Positions 57,750 to 64,000 of a stretch of DNA of 64,000 bases are shown here, piece after piece. The notes below the pieces were generated by a model. The model was not told the DNA's origin. It was given only the letters and a program-made list of their open reading frames with translations, and searched no databases. Position 1 is the stretch's first letter; each line of letters starts with the position of its first letter. The translations under genes were made by a program, and so were the position numbers. Source of the stretch: Calliphora vicina (taxonomy: Eukaryota > Arthropoda > Insecta > Diptera > Calliphoridae); contig NC_088780.1 of assembly GCF_958450345.1 (NCBI RefSeq), forward strand, positions 113,906,226 to 113,970,225, in the 5' to 3' direction.

Positions 57750-60700
57750 GGCAGCTTCGGCTGCCCTGCTCCTCCACATTGCTAAATATGGGGAGGACAT
57801 TGCGTTGGTCCAGGAGCCGTGGATTCACAATGGCGAAATTCGTGGACTCAACGCCAAAAAGTACAAACTTTTGTACATAAGACGCACAGGTAAAATAAGA
57901 TCTTGCATTTTGGTTAAGAACCATCTTAATATCTTCATTCTTCCTGATTACAGCGATGAAGATACAGTAGCTGCTGCTTGGGAGACAGGTGCAGGTAAGG
58001 TGTGGCTGCTCTCGAGCTATATGGCGCACGACCAGGTTGAACCACCACCGAATAACCTGGTATCTAATATGATGCGTGCCGCAAATAGGGCCAGAACTCC
58101 TGTAATTATCGGAGCTGATGCAAATGCTCACCACACAATCTGGGGTAGCTCAGATAGAAACGAACGAGGTGAGTACATTCTAGACTTCATATTAGACTTT
58201 AATCTGGTAGTTGTCAATCGAGGTTCAGAACCTACTTTTGTGGTTGCAAATAGGCAAGAAGTTCTGGACATTACGCTTGTCAGTGCAAGCCACTCGCAAC
58301 TCATAAGGAATTGGAAGGTTTCAGATGATTGCTCTCTGTCTGATCACAGGTATCTGACATTCTTAATAGAATTGGAAGTTGAGAAGGAAAAGCCTTTTCT
58401 AAATAGGAGGAAAACCAATTGGGATGATCACAGGCGGATCCTTGATGGTTTACTTCCCTCACCCCCTCTCATAGGTGACACTAGGGACATTGAAAGCGCT
58501 GTGGAAAAGCTCACACTTTCTCTCAGTGAGGCCACAAGACGTACATGCACTCCCTCTGCTCGCAGAGGAAAGGTAAGACCTCCATGGTGGTCTTTAGACA
58601 TAGCGAACACTAGGCGTAATTGTCGTAAACTATTCAACGAGGCGAAAAGATCAGGCAACTGGTCAATGTATAAGTCTATGTTGAACAAATTTAAGAATAT
58701 GGTCAGGAGCGCGAAACGTAAGTCCTGGAGGAATTTCTGCAGCGGCGTCGAAAGTTCCTCTGAGACAAATCGTCTGCGCAAGATCTTATCGAAAACACCA
58801 ACTGTTCAAGGTTATATTCAGAAACAGGATGGTAGGTGGACTACTGATGGACGTGAGACACTAGAAGTACTCATGGACACTCATTTTCCGGGGAACTTGC
58901 CTCCGGATATTGCTAGTGCATCCCAACCGAACAATCGGACAACTTCGTCAATTATACTTGACGAACATTTAATAAAATGGGCCATACGGAGTTTTGACTC
59001 TTACAAGTCTCCGGGCCCAGATGGTATAATACCCGCTGATCTACAGAATAATATAGATCTAGTCACTCCTTGGCTGATAACTATCTATCATGCCTGTCTT
59101 GCATGGTCCTACATACCAAAACGGTGGACCGAATGCACTGTGACATTCATCCCGAAAGGGGGGAAAGCGTCACACACCAAAGCAAAAGATTTCAGACCGA
59201 TAAGTCTATCATCATTCTTGCTGAAAACCCTTGAAAGAATCATCGACATCCACATACGAGTGTCTTTGAAACAAGGATCAGTATCTCCCTCTCAACACGC
59301 CTACATGAAAGGCAAATCCGTTGAGACAGCACTTCACTCCTTAGTGGGATATATTGAGAAATCCCTTGAATTTGGTAATTTCTCGTTAGTGGCCTTTCTG
59401 GATATAGAAGGAGCCTTCAATAACGTAGAATCTGCAACTATCGTTTCAGCTCTACAGGATCTTGGTTTAGACCAATCAACTGTAAGGTTCATCACAAACC
59501 TTCTACGATACAGGATCATTCGCTCCGAAAAGGGAACGGCAGTGATCACGAGAATGGCCACTAGGGGTACACCTCAGGGAGGTGTCTTATCGCCACTTCT
59601 GTGGAATTTGGCCATAAATTGTCTGCTCAGGAAATTGGATCTCTTAGGTTATAAAACTGTCGCCTACGCGGATGACGTCGCGGTGGCAGTCTCTGGGATC
59701 CACTTGGACACGATATCACAACGCCTGGAACATGCACTCAGTATACTGAGTCGGTGGAGTACGGACAGTGGATTGAGTGTAAACCCAGGCAAAACTGAAC
59801 TTGTACTGTTCACAAGGAGGTACAAGATTCCTCATTTCTCGCTTCCCCGATTAAATGGTGTTGAACTAACACTATCGGACAATGCGAAATACTTAGGAGT
59901 TATTCTGGATAGTAAACTATCCTGGAAACCCAATACCCTTTCAAGGACGTCAAAAGCCTTGACGGCTATGTATGTCTGTAAGAGGGCGATAGGTACGCAA
60001 TGGGGTATTAGACCCCAGTTTGTCAACTGGCTATGTGATGCGGTCATTAAGCCGACACTATTTTATGGAGTTTCTGTCTGGTGGAAGGCACTAGACAGTG
60101 GCTCGACGTGTATGCTATTCGAGAGAGTGTTAAGGAGAATGGCAATCCTGATAACAGGAGCTTTAAGAACGACCGCAACAAAGTCGCTCTTTACTATATT
60201 GAACTGGATCCCTGTGGATCTTATGGCAAGAAAAATGGCATTTACTTCTGCCTTTAGGCTAAACGCGATTGGTGCGTGGAAACACACTCCATATGGTCAC
60301 GCCAGCATAATAGGTAGTATTCAGACTCTTCCGGAGAATATCGATTACTGCATTTCTAGGCCCTTCTTAGCGAGGAATTTCGATTTCTCAATTCCGTGTG
60401 GTACGGAAGCAATGAACGGGCCCTTACATGACACAACGGGTCTCTCAGTCTATACGGACGGTTCTGTGAAGGGAGATCGAGTTGGCGTAGGTGTCTATAT
60501 TCGGGAACTCGATATTAGGTTATCTTTCAGACTTCCGAATGAATGTAGCATTATTCAGGCTGAATTATCGGCCATCAAAAGGGCGGCTAACTGGCTTAGT
60601 TATAACAAGATATCTGACAGGGATATTTGTATATATACTGACAGTCAGGCAGCTATAAAATCCCTGACAGGTGTATACACAACATCTAACTTAGTCCAGG

Positions 60701-61317
60701 AATGCCGGGCATCCTTAAACAGGATGGCGAGACATTCAATAGTCGTACTCAAGTGGGTACGGGGACACGGGGATATTACTATTACGGGCAACTGTGTTGC
60801 CGATGATCTGGCGAGAAAAGGCGCCATGTTACCTGACGGAGACATAGATTTCCTATGTGGGATTCCGTTATCCAAATGCAAGCTACAAATTAGTAACTTC
60901 TACTATGAGCTCGCTCAGGCAAGATGGGACTGTGAACCCACATGCACTATGACCAGGACGATATGGCCCCGACTAAATCGGGGACGGACAATTCATCTTC
61001 TTGGCTTTACACGCTCACAATTGAGTGGTGTAGTGGCGGTCATAACTGGACACTGCACCTTTGGTAATCACGCTAGGAGACTTGGTTTGCCGTACCACGA
61101 CTTCTGCAGAAGTTGTCAAAATGAGGAGGAGGATGAAACTATTTTTCATCTTCTTTGTCATTGTCCGGCATTAGGAGATCTACGCCTAAGGTTTCTGGGG
61201 CATCGTTCCCTTGATAGTCTCTCTGAGCTCTCGAATATGAGGCTTGAGGGCATTAGTGCCTTTATAGGTAGAAGTAATTGGTTGAAAAGACCAGACACGG
61301 GGATCACTTTAGAGTGA
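57700..61317 (+). CDS. ORF2 polyprotein: endonuclease, RT, RNase H
   Basis: Cuts target DNA and primes reverse transcription from the nick. The frame is open upstream to 57418, but homology begins just after the ATGs at 57700 and 57712, inside the end of ORF1 (50- or 38-nt overlap, +1 frame), so reinitiation or +1 frameshifting is needed. Counting from 57700 (1205 aa): APE endonuclease 8-226 with QVNLHHSKAA, QEPW (Glu39), GADANAHH (139-141) and SDHR (214-217). RT about 430-760 with SPGPDGIIPADL, FIPKGGK, LDIEGAFNNV (Asp568), RGTPQGGVLSPLLW and AYADD (656-659). RNase H about 915-1045 with YTDGS (Asp920), QAEL (Glu955), YTDSQAA (Asp981) and VADDLA (Asp1035). A C-terminal finger CRSC...HLLC is at 1136-1153. 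All catalytic residues expected from the families are present and no stops interrupt it, so it could be active. Confidence 0.92.
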   Translation: MIQTMVKAIQVNLHHSKAASAALLLHIAKYGEDIALVQEPWIHNGEIRGLNAKKYKLLYIRRTGKIRSCILVKNHLNIFILPDYSDEDTVAAAWETGAGKVWLLSSYMAHDQVEPPPNNLVSNMMRAANRARTPVIIGADANAHHTIWGSSDRNERGEYILDFILDFNLVVVNRGSEPTFVVANRQEVLDITLVSASHSQLIRNWKVSDDCSLSDHRYLTFLIELEVEKEKPFLNRRKTNWDDHRRILDGLLPSPPLIGDTRDIESAVEKLTLSLSEATRRTCTPSARRGKVRPPWWSLDIANTRRNCRKLFNEAKRSGNWSMYKSMLNKFKNMVRSAKRKSWRNFCSGVESSSETNRLRKILSKTPTVQGYIQKQDGRWTTDGRETLEVLMDTHFPGNLPPDIASASQPNNRTTSSIILDEHLIKWAIRSFDSYKSPGPDGIIPADLQNNIDLVTPWLITIYHACLAWSYIPKRWTECTVTFIPKGGKASHTKAKDFRPISLSSFLLKTLERIIDIHIRVSLKQGSVSPSQHAYMKGKSVETALHSLVGYIEKSLEFGNFSLVAFLDIEGAFNNVESATIVSALQDLGLDQSTVRFITNLLRYRIIRSEKGTAVITRMATRGTPQGGVLSPLLWNLAINCLLRKLDLLGYKTVAYADDVAVAVSGIHLDTISQRLEHALSILSRWSTDSGLSVNPGKTELVLFTRRYKIPHFSLPRLNGVELTLSDNAKYLGVILDSKLSWKPNTLSRTSKALTAMYVCKRAIGTQWGIRPQFVNWLCDAVIKPTLFYGVSVWWKALDSGSTCMLFERVLRRMAILITGALRTTATKSLFTILNWIPVDLMARKMAFTSAFRLNAIGAWKHTPYGHASIIGSIQTLPENIDYCISRPFLARNFDFSIPCGTEAMNGPLHDTTGLSVYTDGSVKGDRVGVGVYIRELDIRLSFRLPNECSIIQAELSAIKRAANWLSYNKISDRDICIYTDSQAAIKSLTGVYTTSNLVQECRASLNRMARHSIVVLKWVRGHGDITITGNCVADDLARKGAMLPDGDIDFLCGIPLSKCKLQISNFYYELAQARWDCEPTCTMTRTIWPRLNRGRTIHLLGFTRSQLSGVVAVITGHCTFGNHARRLGLPYHDFCRSCQNEEEDETIFHLLCHCPALGDLRLRFLGHRSLDSLSELSNMRLEGISAFIGRSNWLKRPDTGITLE

Positions 61318-61563
61318 CCCAATGATCGCCGACTCATTGGCACGTAAATTCTCCAAGATCTCCTCCCTCCTCCCTCTCTTTTTCTTCTTACATCTCCTCC
61401 TTAACTTCTTCAATCTTCTTCTTCTCCCTTTTCACTTATATCTGTCCCTCCTTCTTCTTCTTTCTTCTACTTTCAGGTAACACAAAAGGACCATTGATGG
61501 ACCCATGTGAGCTGCACTTTCTATCTTCCTTATTTCGTGGCTGCCTGGAAAACCTAACCTAAC
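61318..61563 (+). other. 3' UTR and AACCT tail of the LINE
   Basis: A pyrimidine-rich tract (about 61357-61485, CTTCTTCTTCTCC-type) is followed by less biased sequence and a terminal repeat of AACCT (about three units, 61550-61563). There is no poly(A) tail and no AATAAA near the end, as in several LINE clades whose RNA 3' end is a short tandem repeat copied at integration. Confidence 0.75.
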
Positions 61564-61577
61564 CTAATTACAAGGGG

Positions 61578-62364
61578 CCACAAAGTGACAATTGACTCTC
61601 CAATAGATTACTAATGGTATGTAAAGTAAGTGGTTACTAAATTGCAGAACAAAATCAATGTTTAAAATGACTACACTCTAGATTACGTAGAGATGTTAAA
61701 GCGACAGTTGACTTCAGGCTATGAAGTATAAAGTAACTAATTGACTTCTCACTGCACTACTAGGAACATATACGTGTCAAATGGACCAAAATATAAAAAT
61801 TGAAGTCAGCCAAGTGATTAGACTTTAGTGACAATTACTGTCTATAAGGGATACATTGACTACTTGTAAAACTGCTGGGAAGTGTCAGTGAGTATAGTTT
61901 TATATACTTTATACTTGTTAAGAACAAATAACCCAAAGGGTGTTGGAATTAAAATATATAAATTTATATCGAAGTAAAATAAAAATAAAAACACAGAAAA
62001 ACAATATCAAATGAGTACGAAACTTAAAGAGTTTTCTAAAGACGGGTTAAGAATATTAAGTACCAGTATTTTCTTTTTGAAAATAAAACAATAAACATTG
62101 AAAAATTCTTTAAGATGCTGATTTTTATGGTTTAAGCTTTTAAACAATTTAATGGATTAATTTAAGTAGCAGTTGAAGATTGAAATCAGAGGGGTATATC
62201 GCCGTTAAGGACATTATAATTATTAAAACGTCATGGTGCTGGTAATAAGATGGTTACAGTTAAAGTGTCTAATTAAGGGAGTTTTTTGGAAATGAGATTA
62301 GAATCCAAAGGATTTTTGGTTTTATCTAAAAATACAAATCGGTTGCAGCTGAGACTCTAGCATG
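61578..62364. other. Spacer after the LINE
   Basis: No gene. 61578-61900 has a composition and short words (GTGTCAAATGG, AAGTCAGCCAAGTGA) faintly like the LINE leader; see findings. Confidence 0.35.
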
Positions 62365-62870
62365 TCAATAGAAACTAGAAAAAAAAACTCAAACAAAAAA
62401 ATTACTCAAAATAATCACACATACGAGCATAGAGAAAATATACATAGAGCGGAAACTAGAAAAAAACTCAAACAAATAAATTACTCAAAAAAGTTACACA
62501 TACGAGTGTTGTTTTTCTTTCACATAGTTTTTTTTTACTAACACATTCTCACCACATAGGTTTTTGACAACTGAGTTAGGTTTTTGACAGGGTAGTTTCC
62601 GTTCTATGTCTATTCTCTATGCATACGAGTATTGTTTTTGTTTTCAAATAGTTTTTTCTACTAATACATTCTCACCACTTAGGTTTCTGACAACTGAGTT
62701 AGGGCTTTGACAGGATAGTTTCCGCTCTATGTCTATTCTCTATGCATACGAGTATTGTTTTTGTTTTCAAATAGTTTTTTCTACTAATACATTCTCACCA
62801 CTTAGGTTTCTGAGTTAGGGCTTTGACAGGATAGTTTCCGCTCTATTTCTATTCTCTATGTTTTAAACTG
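62365..62870. repeat. 123-bp tandem repeat with inverted head (family E)
   Basis: Three units start TACGAGTRTTGTTTTT at 62501, 62624 and 62747 (period 123), each with ACATTCTCACCAC, TTAGGTTTYTGACAAC and TAGTTTCCGYTCTATGTCTA. The third lacks about 7 bp. Upstream, GAAACTAGAAAAAAAACTCA occurs twice (62369, 62451) around GCATAGAGAAAATATACATA (62428), which is the inverse of the TCTATGTCTATTCTCTATGC segment in the units. The whole could therefore fold back. A diverged single unit is at 26346. Confidence 0.7.
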
Positions 62871-62942
62871 CCTTCTAAATTTTTTAATTCAAATACTAAG
62901 TATAAGATTTAATAAGCCTTTTTTATTTTGATTAATCTGCTA

Positions 62943-63356
62943 CACTCTAAAAAATGCATGTAAAACTACTACTACTATAAAGTAATTTTTCATGTAAAAT
63001 TACACAATATGCGTAAATTTAAGCACAATATGTTTATCAAAATCAATTACATACTTTTTTCAGCAAAAATACAAACAAAATATTGTATTTTCAATTTTTA
63101 TAATTTAATAGGCATTTTATGTTTAAAATTACATATATTGTGCATAAATTGAAGTTTTACACATAAAGTGTGTAAACTAATTTATACGTTTTATATACAA
63201 ATTGTCAACATTTTATTTCTAAAAAAACAAAAACCATTTGTTATCAAAAAAAAAATATTTGAATTTACACACAACATGTATTTTTACCCTAATTATAGAA
63301 GGAGAAAAGTTTCCTACTATTAATTTAGGAAATTTACATGAAAATTTATTAGAGTG
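62943..63356. mobile_element. TA-flanked MITE, CACTCTAA ends
   Basis: Ends CACTCTAAAAAATGCATGTAA and, inverted, CACTCTAATAAATTTTCATG pair over about 20 bp with a few mismatches, and TA lies outside both (62941-62942, 63357-63358). The interior repeats TTTACACA/TGTGTAAA and ATGTAAAATTACA words. Non-coding; Tc1/mariner-like by the TA flank. Confidence 0.6.
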
Positions 63357-63358
63357 TA

Positions 63359-64000
63359 CTTAAAAATATGCCATTGCTTAAAAAATAAAGCAATTCGGTG
63401 GTATTAATTTGTTGATATAGCAAATTCCACTGATTTCTGCAGCTAAGCTTGAATAAGTCAACATCACAATCTTAAAACACAAAAAAGTAAATTTAAGGAA
63501 AATGTAAAATAAATTTAAGTAATTTATATAAGTAGTACTTATATTTGTGCCAGTGTTTGTCTAAACATTACTCAAAGACTCGTGTGTAATAATCGCATAA
63601 ACAGAAGAACAAAAAAATCAAAAGTCATACTTTAATTCAATAAATAAAAATAAAATTTACTCAAACATTTTCCGGCAGATAGCAAAACGCTGTATAAAAT
63701 GATGTTAAGAATTGTTACAAGGGCAAAACAAAATAAGTAAACTCCAATTGATTTTCTTTATTTACTTGCCAGCCCTCTAATATCTATCTACTCATACATA
63801 TTTGTATATGCTGTGAAAATATCTTATGTCATATACACCTAAACGCATGACTTCTCCCCACATTACAAATATAATCGCAATCATCATTGGAAAAAACGTT
63901 TCCCTTTTTGTTTTTTTTTTTTGGTTGGTTAACAAAAACTGGCAAATCATCTTGATAGACAAAGATCTTTTTTGATGTTGTTGTTGTTTGTTCATTATAC
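63359..64000. other. Non-coding DNA to the window end
   Basis: No gene recognised. The minus-strand frame at 63792-63995 is not protein-like. The last bases include TTGTTGTTG simple sequence. Confidence 0.4.

Larger units (their letters stand above)
55805..61563 (+). mobile_element. LOA-like non-LTR retrotransposon, apparently full-length
   Basis: The element has a 5' leader with repeats, ORF1, overlapping ORF2 with endonuclease, RT and RNase H, a pyrimidine-rich 3' UTR and a 3' end of AACCTAACCTAACC. The 14-mer CTAATTACAAGGGG precedes it (55791-55804) and follows it (61564-61577), a plausible target duplication. Similarity between the two flanks may continue a few bases further (CAATGTGTCAA against CAAAGTGACAA), so the 14-mer could instead begin a second, decayed tandem 5' end. 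RNase H in ORF2 with ORF1 lacking CCHC knuckles suggests the LOA clade; the I clade is the alternative. Its GC content is clearly above the surroundings, and no frame defects were found, so it is young. Confidence 0.88.

Noticed and set aside
56264..61343. Several minus-strand frames of 60-151 codons across the LINE
   Set aside because: They are antisense shadows of ORF1 and ORF2 in GC-richer DNA.
55801..61577. Site-specific telomeric LINE of the TRAS/SART type
   Set aside because: Those lack RNase H and insert into long TTAGG arrays; here the flanks are ordinary AT-rich DNA and only about three AACCT units are seen, at the element's own 3' end.

Overview
The window is an AT-rich, gene-poor stretch of insect nuclear DNA, most likely from a higher fly. 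The diptera-like features are Helitron-like (DINE-1/Helentron-type) repeats, a LOA-type LINE with an RNase H domain, jockey, RTE and other LINE relics, mariner, hAT and piggyBac-like elements, and many short CAA/TTG and (CA)n runs. I see no secure host protein-coding gene. It reads as a long intron or an intergenic region that has accumulated transposons. The species and clade are inferred, not shown.

The one strong coding region is at 55.8-61.6 kb. It is an apparently complete non-LTR retrotransposon with an uninterrupted ORF1 (500 aa) and an overlapping, uninterrupted ORF2 (about 1200 aa; apurinic endonuclease, reverse transcriptase, RNase H, Cys-His finger) whose expected catalytic residues are all present. 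A 14-bp direct repeat flanks it, its 3' end is a short AACCT repeat, and its 5' leader carries a motif three times.

Layout: 0-9 kb holds two Helitron-like families (here A and B), a 772-bp TIR element with GTCACGTAC iterons (family C), and smaller inverted-repeat elements. 9.4-11.2 kb is a 1.8-kb TIR element with an internal repeat array. 12-15 kb has a jockey-like RT relic and more Helitron-like copies. 17.9-18.1 kb has a tRNA-like SINE. 19.6-20.9 kb is a decayed AT-rich satellite. 21.8-25 kb has a foldback element, a TA-flanked element built of short repeats, and a family B copy with a hAT MITE inside. 25.8-29.3 kb has three pieces of mariner-type transposase, one still between its TIRs. 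31.5-31.8 kb is a near-perfect palindrome. 36-48 kb contains five blocks of a repeat rich in TATCGATA, plus Helitron-like copies, a piggyBac-like MITE and an RTE endonuclease relic. 49.5-50.8 kb is a family B copy split by a hAT element with an 8-bp target duplication. 52-55.2 kb has an unclassified TIR element with a short ORF, a decayed LINE and a solo LTR with a 26-bp perfect hairpin. 62-63.4 kb has a 123-bp tandem repeat and another TA-flanked MITE.

Most elements are non-autonomous and would need enzymes encoded elsewhere. Families A and B share the same terminal architecture, so one helicase source may have moved both. Three small regions (31.97, 48.27 and 51.1 kb) look vaguely exon-like and are flagged with low confidence.
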